Shown: in pieces, positions 19,044-26,582 of the stretch
Position numbering within the stretch: the first letter of the stretch is position 1
How the letters are laid out: the number at the start of each line of letters is the position of its first letter
NCBI GenBank assembly: GCA_964437425.1
Contig: CAYTGO010000009.1
Coordinates: forward strand, 1 to 64,000
Direction of reading: 5' to 3'
DNA length: 64,000 nt
Source: Scalindua sp964437425
Lineage (GTDB): Bacteria > Planctomycetota > Brocadiia > Brocadiales > Scalinduaceae
The notes under the pieces: generated by a model
The model's database searches: none
Told to the model about the DNA's origin: nothing
Seen by the model: only the letters and a program-made list of their open reading frames with translations
Position numbers and translations under genes: made by a program

Positions 19044-19069
19044 GTAGCGGAGCGGCTTTAGCCTTCCAT
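19044..19069 (+). repeat. Dispersed palindromic repeat (GTAGCGGA..GGCTTTAGCCTTCCAT)
   Basis: A 26-bp sequence lying directly before the polyprenyl synthase start codon. A nearly identical copy in the other orientation is at 49455-49479. The core (GGCTTTAGCC) is palindromic. It leaves no Shine-Dalgarno in front of the gene at 19072. Confidence 0.6.
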
Positions 19070-19071
19070 TT

Positions 19072-20085
19072 ATGGCAGATTTATTAAACAAAATGCAGAC
19101 AGATATAGAAGAATCTATAAAGACGTATGGCAAAAAGATTGATGATCTACTTAAAGAGATCATACCTCCGGATAGAGATGACTATTTGAGTGAGCCAATA
19201 TGGCATCATCTGAGAACGGGAGGAAAACGCATAAGGCCTGCTATATGCCTGATTACGTGCAAGGAACTGGGTGGCAATCCGGACGAAGCTCTTCATTTCG
19301 CATTGGCTATAGAAATTTTGCACAATATGTTTCTTCTGCACGATGATATTGAAGATGAAGATACCATGAGACGTGATCAGCCAACCGTCTGGGTTGAATT
19401 TGGTATTGCCAATGCTATCAATGCCGGCGATTACCTGTTGGCACGGGCGTACCACTGTATACTAATAAGCCCGGTACCATCAGACAGAAAGTTGAAGCTA
19501 TTAGAGATATTTAACCTGACATACGAAAAAACTGTAGAGGGTCAGGCGCTGGATATCAATGCAAGAGGTGCTACTGATTATACCGTTGAGAAATATCTTG
19601 AACTTGTAAGGCTGAAAACCGGGTATTATCTCGCCTGTGGAATGGTCGGAGGTGCCGTTGTAGCATCGGGAAATATTGAGGGAACTATAGATAAGATCTG
19701 GGCGTTAGGTAAGTTAATGGGACCTGCCTTCCAGATAAAAGACGATCTGATTGATTTAACTGTAGGTAAAGGGCGTGGCGGAGTCATCGGCTCAGATATT
19801 AAAGAGGGAAAAGCCAGTTTCTTATATGCATATACATTAGAGATAGCAAATGATGACGACAAAACATCGCTTATAGAAATAATGACGAAACAGAGAGAAG
19901 AGACAACTGATGACGATGTACAATCTGTTCTGAATATTTACAATAAACATAGCGCTATAGAGCATGCACAAGAATATGCTGATGATTTAATAAAACAGAC
20001 TTATGATATAATCGACGAGATACCAACTGATAATAAAGCGGTCTTCAAGGATATCGCAAACTTTATGGCTCAGCGTATGACATAA
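19072..20085 (+). CDS. Polyprenyl (farnesyl/geranylgeranyl-type) diphosphate synthase
   Basis: 337-aa trans-prenyltransferase condensing isopentenyl diphosphate onto allylic diphosphates. Both Asp-rich motifs are present: LHDDIEDEDTMRRDQPT near residue 90 and QIKDDLIDLT near 225, with GGKRIRP at about 44. The residues before the first motif (MFLLHDD) do not let me fix the product length. It could feed squalene/hopanoid, quinone or lipid-carrier synthesis. It starts 64 nt after efp, and a dispersed repeat occupies the leader, so translation starts without an obvious ribosome site. Confidence 0.9.
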   Translation: MADLLNKMQTDIEESIKTYGKKIDDLLKEIIPPDRDDYLSEPIWHHLRTGGKRIRPAICLITCKELGGNPDEALHFALAIEILHNMFLLHDDIEDEDTMRRDQPTVWVEFGIANAINAGDYLLARAYHCILISPVPSDRKLKLLEIFNLTYEKTVEGQALDINARGATDYTVEKYLELVRLKTGYYLACGMVGGAVVASGNIEGTIDKIWALGKLMGPAFQIKDDLIDLTVGKGRGGVIGSDIKEGKASFLYAYTLEIANDDDKTSLIEIMTKQREETTDDDVQSVLNIYNKHSAIEHAQEYADDLIKQTYDIIDEIPTDNKAVFKDIANFMAQRMT

Positions 20086-20150
20086 GAGCCAGCATAAAAT
20101 AGTTAAGAATTTGTAACAATTACAATAATTTTTTTACAAAAGGAAAACAC

Positions 20151-20885
20151 ATGAAAAACATCTGTAAACTAACAAATCTCTATCCAATTGTTTGCCTGAT
20201 ACTGGCGGCACTCTTAATAAATGGATGCGGAAAAGATGAAACACCGGAGGTGGTTGTTGCACCGGCAGAGGTGAAAGTAGAAGCACCAGTTGAGAAAAAA
20301 CCAGTAGCGAAGCTTCCAAACCTGGGTACAGACGCGGAAGATTATTATACTTTCGGCATTGATGCGATAAAAGAAGGAAACTTTACACTGGCAGTTCAGG
20401 CATGGGAGAAGGCAGTAGAAATTAATCCTAAAATGGTCAAAGTATATAATTACCTGGGACGTGCCTACTATACACAGGGCATGATAGACGGTGCAATCGA
20501 TGCTTATAAAAAAGCAGCAGAGCTTGATCCTGCCAATCCACAAAGCTATATAAACCTCGGAATTACTTATAGATACGACAACGAATTTGAATTGGCAATA
20601 GAAGAGCTCAACAAGGCAATCGAATTAAACCCCCTTTCCGCACTTGCGTATGACGAGATCGGAATGGCCCTGATGAAATTAGAGAAAAGTGATGAAGCCA
20701 TTGCTGCATTTGAAAATGCGATAGCTATTGACGCAAAATTTCCACAGCCGCACAACAACCTTGGGGTCATTTACCTCATGCAGGGAAGATCAAAAGATGC
20801 TGATAACGAATTTAAAAAATTCGAAGAGTTAATGAAAGAGAAAGACGCAAAACAGGCAAAAATAATGGGCGGAGCATCACATTAA
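20151..20885 (+). CDS. TPR-repeat lipoprotein
   Basis: 244 aa. A signal peptide ends in the lipobox LINGC, so Cys26 should be lipidated. A Val/Pro/Glu-rich linker is followed by five TPR units (for example YNYLGRAYYTQGMIDGAI, AYDEIGMALMKLEKSDEAI). No enzyme domain. The ATG follows AAAGGAAAA. The next gene is another exported TPR protein 43 nt downstream, so the two likely work together, possibly in outer-membrane or cell-envelope assembly as TPR lipoproteins often do; that is inference. Confidence 0.85.
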   Translation: MKNICKLTNLYPIVCLILAALLINGCGKDETPEVVVAPAEVKVEAPVEKKPVAKLPNLGTDAEDYYTFGIDAIKEGNFTLAVQAWEKAVEINPKMVKVYNYLGRAYYTQGMIDGAIDAYKKAAELDPANPQSYINLGITYRYDNEFELAIEELNKAIELNPLSALAYDEIGMALMKLEKSDEAIAAFENAIAIDAKFPQPHNNLGVIYLMQGRSKDADNEFKKFEELMKEKDAKQAKIMGGASH

Positions 20886-20928
20886 AATTATTAATTAAAT
20901 TAACAATAAACGACAGGAAACGAATCTT

Positions 20929-21864
20929 ATGAAAAAATATCTATCAATAGTTTGCATGGCTCTTGCAATTGCATGTATTACTCTCACTACCGGTTATGCG
21001 CATGAGGGAACAGAGCTCTCAACAGAAGACCTTGCAAGCCAGATTGGAAAAACAGAAGCAGAGCTTAAAGAAATAGACAAGAAAATTATTGCATACAACG
21101 AGAAAGTTATCGCCAACCCGGACGATGCAGATGCGCATTTTAACCTCGGTATCCTCTACGAACAGAAGATGAAGTTCAATGACGCAATATCAGAGTACCA
21201 GAAAACAATCCAACTGAAACCGGATTCCATTGAAGCACGCATTAATCTCTCTCTCGTCTATACCGAACGCAATATGTATCAAGAAAGTGTAAGTACACTG
21301 AAACAGGTTCTGGAGATAGACCCTGATAACGTGGATGCACATAAATACATCGGACGCTCCTATTACAAAACAGGCCTGCTGAATGAAGCTCTTGAAGAGT
21401 TCGAAAAAGCCCTTGAGATAGAGAAAAAAGACCCCGAAATCTACTGCTATCTTGAAAGCGTCTATTTCAGCATGGGACGGCTGGACGATGCAGCTGCGGA
21501 ACTTAAAAAGGCTATCGAGATCGATCCGCAATTTAAAACAGCACACCTTAATCTGGGCTTTGTCTACTATGAGCAGGGTAAACTTGACGAGGCGATGGAG
21601 GAGTATGAACTTGCTATTGGCATAGATCCAAAATTCGCAGATGCATACAGCAATATGGGCCTGGTCTACTGTGAGAAAAAAATGTTTGATGAAGCTATTA
21701 AAATCCTCAAAAAAGCGATAGAGATAAACCCCACTCTACCCGATGCTCACAGTAATCTGGGTTTTGCATACTGGAATAAGGGACTCAAGAACAAAGATGA
21801 AGAATTGAAGAAGAAAGCCATGCGAGAAGTAACTATTTACAAGGGATTGATGGGGGCACAATAA
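20929..21864 (+). CDS. Exported TPR protein
   Basis: 311 aa. Signal peptide (SIVCMALAIACITLTTGYA) followed by a short helical segment with acidic residues and about seven TPR units, several with IDPQFKTAHLNLGFVYYE-type consensus. The last unit is degenerate and Lys-rich. It has no lipobox, unlike its upstream neighbour. A 73-residue membrane protein follows 46 nt downstream on the same strand. Confidence 0.85.
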   Translation: MKKYLSIVCMALAIACITLTTGYAHEGTELSTEDLASQIGKTEAELKEIDKKIIAYNEKVIANPDDADAHFNLGILYEQKMKFNDAISEYQKTIQLKPDSIEARINLSLVYTERNMYQESVSTLKQVLEIDPDNVDAHKYIGRSYYKTGLLNEALEEFEKALEIEKKDPEIYCYLESVYFSMGRLDDAAAELKKAIEIDPQFKTAHLNLGFVYYEQGKLDEAMEEYELAIGIDPKFADAYSNMGLVYCEKKMFDEAIKILKKAIEINPTLPDAHSNLGFAYWNKGLKNKDEELKKKAMREVTIYKGLMGAQ

Positions 21865-21910
21865 TTAACCTGTTACTATTAGAGTTTAATTAAACTTGAA
21901 GGAGATGGTA

Positions 21911-22132
21911 ATGAAAAGACTAATTGAATGGGCAGAAGGTGATGTAGCTAGGGCTCGTAAGTTAATGTTGTTCTGTACTATTTTTACATATCTGATAGTT
22001 ACAATAGCAGTATTAACATTGAGTGCCATAGGAAAACCGCTCGAAGGATTTCAGGCGTACTATTATTCATTTTCTTCAGTTGCTGCAGTCGCTATTGGGT
22101 TTTATACAGGCACTTCTAGTAAAAAGCCTTAA
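21911..22132 (+). CDS. Small two-helix membrane protein, unknown
   Basis: 73 aa from the ATG at 21911, preferred over a TTG at 21896 because AAGGAG lies 6 nt before it. Two hydrophobic segments (LFCTIFTYLIVTIAVLTLSAI and YYSFSSVAAVAIGFYTG) joined by a short loop, with a charged N-terminus (EWAEGDVARARK). I do not recognise a family. Its place behind two TPR genes suggests the same transcript. Confidence 0.6.
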   Translation: MKRLIEWAEGDVARARKLMLFCTIFTYLIVTIAVLTLSAIGKPLEGFQAYYYSFSSVAAVAIGFYTGTSSKKP

Positions 22133-22232
22133 TGTTAAAGAGGGTATGGTTGAATCTTTGAAACGATAATGTACAGGTTATTTGCAACATTGATTCAACA
22201 AAAAAAGAAACTTTTTAAAACCATTTACAGCC

Positions 22233-23189
22233 CTACTTCTCCAAATCTCGTCTCAATAAGAGTCTGGCGAAGTTATACATTACGAAATATTCCCACGCGA
22301 AAGGGCCAAAGCCGAGGAAGCCCGCTACGGGCATTTCAAATATCTTAAGGTCCTGCATGAAAGGCGCTGTGTAGATCCATTTTGACGGCGCCCAGAAGTT
22401 CCAGAACTCCCAAAGGAAACCGCAGATAAAGCCGGCTGCAAAGAGAGAGAGGATTCTGTTCAACATTCCATTCTCCAGATCCCTTAAGAGGGAATCACCC
22501 CTGCTTGAGTACACGATCGGTTCCATCAACAACACAAACCCCGTCCATACAAGGCCGAACAGGTATTTAGCGGAACTTTGAGGCAGTAAGAGTGGCGCCA
22601 TGACGAAGAAGAATCCGAGAACGATACCTCCGTAAATTGTCCTGTTTGTCACCTTAAGTTTCGCAATATGAAATCTATCGAAGATGTGCAGTGTTTCCAG
22701 AAGCTCTGCCGTGAGAAACATCCCTGGCATTATCGTCGCAAATGCCAATCCCATCCCCAGGCAAAGCTCTACCGGATTAGTCGGCAGACCAATATATTTC
22801 CAGTTGGCAAGGTGGAGGTTGTATAGCTCGAAGAGCAGCCAGATTATTATTGATAGAGGAAGCTGCAGCAGAAAGTTTCTTCTTCTGTTGCTGATAAGTG
22901 AGTTGCCCTTCAACCGGAAAATTATAGCATCGATCAGAAAGAGATAGCCCCACCAACATAAGGGAGTCGTCCACACACCTATGCGGTGTGCTATGTAGGA
23001 GTTGTGTTGAAAGATAACTGCCAGCTCGGCAATTATGATTAGGAAGATACCTAACCAACCGTGTAATTTAAACTCGTATCTTTTCTTTTCTTTGAATTCC
23101 AGATTGTTAATGATAGTCATATTCGAAATTCTATTAAATCTCACCAGACAGTCAACTAACTTTTTAAACTGATCCAATTTCAGGGCCAT
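22233..23189 (-). CDS. Polytopic membrane protein with aromatic W-E-F-W motif, unknown
   Basis: About 318 aa from the ATG at 23189 (a TTG 24 nt upstream is also in frame; an ATG at 23120 is another option). About eight hydrophobic segments. The C-terminal part has GFLWEFWNFWAPSKWIYTAP and GFGPFAWEYFVMYNF, an aromatic-rich pattern faintly like carotenoid/lycopene cyclase-type membrane enzymes, but not enough to assign one. It stands alone, convergent with the small membrane protein gene and divergent from the first HAO-like gene. Confidence 0.65.
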   Translation of the reverse strand: MALKLDQFKKLVDCLVRFNRISNMTIINNLEFKEKKRYEFKLHGWLGIFLIIIAELAVIFQHNSYIAHRIGVWTTPLCWWGYLFLIDAIIFRLKGNSLISNRRRNFLLQLPLSIIIWLLFELYNLHLANWKYIGLPTNPVELCLGMGLAFATIMPGMFLTAELLETLHIFDRFHIAKLKVTNRTIYGGIVLGFFFVMAPLLLPQSSAKYLFGLVWTGFVLLMEPIVYSSRGDSLLRDLENGMLNRILSLFAAGFICGFLWEFWNFWAPSKWIYTAPFMQDLKIFEMPVAGFLGFGPFAWEYFVMYNFARLLLRRDLEK

Positions 23190-23365
23190 TTTTCTTCTTG
23201 CTTTTCTTTTCAACCATATATTATTATAAGCAATTAAAATGACACTATGTATACGTCAAAACAGTATGCACTATTGGGAAGGCAATTTCATGGATACGTC
23301 TTCCGGATATAATTATTAATTTATTACTAGTAAAAAAGCTACGTTAAGAAAGGGAGGAGATGTAT

Positions 23366-24724
23366 ATGAATAGAAAAAGGAAATTGTTCGTATTCTATTT
23401 TATATTTACACTGGCTGCTTGTGGGCTTTTTTCATCTATGAATGCACATGCAGATGGAGGACTCGGAAAACTTGCGAATGGCGAGGGTAAATGGGCCCAA
23501 TTCTGGAAACCAATCGAGATGTTCCGTTGGTGGGACCCGGGACACTATTTTGAACCGGACAACAAGGTTGAAGGGCAATTCCAAGGAACAGATTGCATCA
23601 CATGTCACAAAGTAACAACTCCGGGAATTGTTCTTGCCTGGAAGGAGAGTAAACACAGCAGCTCAGTAGTAACCTGTGATAAATGTCATGGTAATGATCA
23701 TCAGAAGCTATTCATGCCAACACCGGAGACATGTGGAACCAAAGGGTGCCATGCCAAACAGGTTAAACAATTTAAATCTGAAAGGGAATCAGGACACCCT
23801 TCTCATGCGAGAGCATTCCATCCGGACGTTGTTGAAGCGGGATGGCAGATCAACAAACCTCAGCCTGAGGTTGCCGGGTGTGCACAGTGTCATGCTGTTG
23901 AGAACAAATGTGACTCATGTCATTTCAGGCACACCTTCAAGGCCGCTGAAGCAAGACGGCCGGAAGCATGTGGATATTGTCATAATGGCCCTGATCATCG
24001 TGATATAGAGTGCTATGAATCTTCCGCACATGGAGTCATTACAAAGATTGACGGAGACAACTGGGATTGGGACAAAACTCTAAAGGCAGGAAATTACAGA
24101 GCGCCAACCTGTGCTTACTGTCACATGTATAAAGGCACTCACAACGCTGTTGAGAACACGGTATATGCCCATATGGGTGTTCTGGAAGTTGATCGTGGAG
24201 CCGAGGAGCACGCAGCAAAAAGAAAGAAATGGATAGGTATCTGTAACGATTGCCATTCGTCTCGATTCGCTAACGCTTATTTACGTGGAGCTGATGAAAC
24301 AGTCAAGGTGAGTCATACAAAAGTCAGAGAGGCAAAGGCGATTGTTGAAGATCTGCAGACGGAAGGACTTCTGGAAGCTATGCCAAAGGATCTGGCCCCA
24401 TATCTTGACGAAGGGCACAAATGGAACCTGGGAGGCAGGATGTATAATATCACGGAGATTGAACGTACATACTTTGATATGCTTGTCTACCAGGGAACGA
24501 CTATATTCAAGTCGGCCTTCCATATGTCCGCAGATATGCAGACATACGTTGCAGCTTTCCAACAGGACGAATCTCTGTTGAAAGTAAAATCAGAAGCAAG
24601 CAAGTTGAGACGTCTAAAAGCCCTGGAAACGAAGGTGGGTATAGAATACGCACCTGATGACTTCTGGAAGAAGGGTGAATATACAGACACACTTAATACA
24701 ATTGAAAAAGCAGAAGCAAAATAA
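23366..24724 (+). CDS. Octahaem hydroxylamine oxidoreductase-like cytochrome (first copy)
   Basis: Exported multihaem protein of about 452 aa; the ATG at 23366 sits 8 nt behind GGGAGG, better than the ATG at 23360. Signal peptide, then eight c-haem motifs in order: CITCH, CDKCH, CGTKGCH (an unusual C-x4-CH), CAQCH, CDSCH, CGYCH, CAYCH, CNDCH. The block KAAEARRPEACGYCHNGPDH is diagnostic for the HAO family. Tyr375 (in MLVYQGTT) falls where the second paralogue has Asn, and is a candidate for the Tyr that crosslinks the P460 haem in oxidising members; this placement is my alignment. It would oxidise hydroxylamine or hydrazine, or act on NO. No C-terminal membrane anchor is seen. Confidence 0.9.
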   Translation: MNRKRKLFVFYFIFTLAACGLFSSMNAHADGGLGKLANGEGKWAQFWKPIEMFRWWDPGHYFEPDNKVEGQFQGTDCITCHKVTTPGIVLAWKESKHSSSVVTCDKCHGNDHQKLFMPTPETCGTKGCHAKQVKQFKSERESGHPSHARAFHPDVVEAGWQINKPQPEVAGCAQCHAVENKCDSCHFRHTFKAAEARRPEACGYCHNGPDHRDIECYESSAHGVITKIDGDNWDWDKTLKAGNYRAPTCAYCHMYKGTHNAVENTVYAHMGVLEVDRGAEEHAAKRKKWIGICNDCHSSRFANAYLRGADETVKVSHTKVREAKAIVEDLQTEGLLEAMPKDLAPYLDEGHKWNLGGRMYNITEIERTYFDMLVYQGTTIFKSAFHMSADMQTYVAAFQQDESLLKVKSEASKLRRLKALETKVGIEYAPDDFWKKGEYTDTLNTIEKAEAK

Positions 24725-24741
24725 AAACTTTTATTTTTTTG

Positions 24742-24774
24742 AGAGGGTAGGAGATATTAGAACTCCTACCCTCT
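24742..24774. terminator. Bidirectional intrinsic terminator
   Basis: 12-bp perfect stem (24742-24753 with 24763-24774), 9-nt loop, followed by TATTTTT on the plus strand and preceded by an A-rich/T-rich run on the other side. It lies between the convergent HAO-like and mntP genes. Confidence 0.85.
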
Positions 24775-24779
24775 TATTT

Positions 24780-25343
24780 TTAGATATTTTGATACAAATG
24801 AGTAAATAGGATTTTAAAACCTATTAAGATAAGAATGACACCACCGAACACTTCGATTTTCCTTTCAAAAAGATGACCTACCTTCTTACCTACTACCACC
24901 CCTGCCATGGATAGAATAAAGGTCACAACGCCGATAATACATGATGGAGTGATTATCTTAACATTTAGAAGAGAGAAACTAAGCCCGACTGCAAATGCAT
25001 CTATACTTGTCGCTATCGATAAAAACAGCAAAAAGGTCCAACTCAATTCTCTGTTTTTCACTGAAGATTCAATCTTAAAGGATTCATATATCATTTTACC
25101 ACCAATAGCAACCAAAAGCCCAAACGCTATCCAATGGTCTATATTAGATATAAAATCCCTGAATCCAACTCCCGCCAACCAGCCAATTATAGGCATAGCC
25201 CCCTGAAAAAAACCAAAAGAGAGAGCAATAGCAAATGCATGCTTAACCTTTAACTTATTTAACGTAAGCCCACATGTAATGGAGACAGCAAAAGCGTCCA
25301 TCGCAAGGCCAACAGCTATTAGTAAAATAGATAGTAAATTCAT
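24780..25343 (-). CDS. mntP: Manganese efflux pump MntP
   Basis: 187-aa, six-helix exporter of Mn2+. The two homologous halves each carry the membrane Asp motif (AMDAFAVSITCG and SIDAFAVGLSFS), and GLLVAIGGKMIYE and the C-terminal GGVILILIGFKIL segments are typical. Length fits the family. No convincing Shine-Dalgarno precedes the ATG. The 5' side has a short hairpin but not a recognisable yybP-ykoY Mn riboswitch. Confidence 0.93.
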   Translation of the reverse strand: MNLLSILLIAVGLAMDAFAVSITCGLTLNKLKVKHAFAIALSFGFFQGAMPIIGWLAGVGFRDFISNIDHWIAFGLLVAIGGKMIYESFKIESSVKNRELSWTFLLFLSIATSIDAFAVGLSFSLLNVKIITPSCIIGVVTFILSMAGVVVGKKVGHLFERKIEVFGGVILILIGFKILFTHLYQNI

Positions 25344-25378
25344 AATATGATCTTTTTTGTCTAAGTATACACATGATC

Positions 25379-25398
25379 ATCCTCTCTTTCGAGAGGAT
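25379..25398 (-). promoter_or_regulatory. 8-bp hairpin with GAAA tetraloop in the mntP leader
   Basis: Read on the minus strand, ATCCTCTC-GAAA-GAGAGGAT forms a perfect stem capped by a GNRA loop, about 36-55 nt before the mntP start. No T tract follows. It may stabilise the mRNA or have a regulatory role; function is not shown. Confidence 0.4.
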
Positions 25399-25540
25399 TT
25401 ATCCCTTTACAATTTTCATATTAAGTAGTAAATTATATTCTCTAAAATCTGAAGCATATTATAAGGATGTTTAGTTATATGTAGCCGTAGCAGGTAATAC
25501 TTTCTGAAGCTACCGGGGTTTTTGTACCTTTTCAACAACC

Positions 25541-26011
25541 ATGAAAAAAGATAAATTAATATTGTCAAAGATAACTAAATCCTTACCGTCGACGTCTATT
25601 GTGAACATAGTCATCTCAATGTGTCTGCTCGTAAACCTCTTTGCACCGGGTTTCAGCACCGTTGTTCATAATAAGAGAGTCGCGTTACATTCTGAATCTC
25701 ACACCTGTGAATGTAATCCTGAGCTGCATAATATAAGCAGTTGTTGCTGTGCAATAGATACCAATGCCTCTGAAGGAAAAAGTTTGCTCAAGGGAAATTA
25801 TCAAGGCATATTCTCTACATTCATTAAGAGCCTGGGATGTGCAGGTCTTCCTGACCAGTCTACATCATTTTCATATAACGTCAGCCTTCCGGAGAACGAC
25901 TTCTCCCCGCCAAAACTATCCATGCTTTATTATCTGAAAAAGCATCAAGAAGTATTTCCGGCATCCTTAAGATTATCCCCGCCGGACAAGCCACCACGTC
26001 ATCATGCATAA
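25541..26011 (+). CDS. Small exported Cys-rich protein, possible metal-binding partner of the TonB system
   Basis: 156 aa. Long N-terminal region, then one hydrophobic export segment (IVISMCLLVNLFAPGF), a Cys/His cluster (HTCECNPEL...SCCCA) near residues 53-72, and a Pro-rich end (SPPDKPPRHHA). The overall plan resembles small exported proteins found beside metal or haem TonB receptors (DUF2946-like), but similarity is only in layout. It precedes the TonB-dependent receptor gene by 570 nt. Metal binding is inferred from the Cys cluster. Confidence 0.55.
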   Translation: MKKDKLILSKITKSLPSTSIVNIVISMCLLVNLFAPGFSTVVHNKRVALHSESHTCECNPELHNISSCCCAIDTNASEGKSLLKGNYQGIFSTFIKSLGCAGLPDQSTSFSYNVSLPENDFSPPKLSMLYYLKKHQEVFPASLRLSPPDKPPRHHA

Positions 26012-26582
26012 AGTCCAATCTATATTTGATAGGATTGCGAAACAATAAACTCATTAAATAAACAAGATAAGCCAGGTAATTATATATTTTGCTTACACAC
26101 GGGGATTCCTCTTCTTATGTTTTTGTCTCCAGTTAGCCATTTTATATCCTTATCTCATGATCATTAGGTTGAGAACATTTTCAAGATATTCCCCCTTAAT
26201 ACTGTGGAATAAAGAGGTTTCTTCTAAATAGTAAACCCTCACCTAATGACAATGACCCTTATGTTGTTTATCACATCTCAATAGATGTTTTTGTTTCTAT
26301 TATTTATCTGCAGAATCTCTTTTGCTATCAGGCGAACATGGTTTGTTATGCTGTATTTCAGCGACAACGATTATACCGTGTGACACTTGCAGATAATTTT
26401 GGTCTATCTCTTCAATATGAGTACGCCAAAAAATAAACAATAACGGATGATAGTGAGAACATTGAACGCATTTCATTATTGAATAAGATAGCATCAGATT
26501 AGACTGACATGCCAGAAATCACACAGAGTTTCTAAACTTACTAGAATAACTAATTAGCAAAAATATTTTCAAGGATACTACA
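26012..26582. other. 571-bp gene-free region before the TonB receptor
   Basis: No gene supported; a 64-codon frame on the minus strand near 26300-26494 has no ribosome site and no recognisable family. One feature stands out: an inverted repeat, TCATTAGGTTGAG (26161-26173) with CTCACCTAATGA (26238-26249), separated by 64 nt. No good Fur box or promoter was recognised. Confidence 0.5.

Noticed and set aside
25344..25540. yybP-ykoY manganese riboswitch before mntP
   Set aside because: The family core could not be found; only a short GNRA-capped hairpin is present.
26300..26494. Small minus-strand gene with CVQCSHYH
   Set aside because: The His/Cys look tempting as a metal protein, but there is no ribosome site, the family is unknown and the frame is short.
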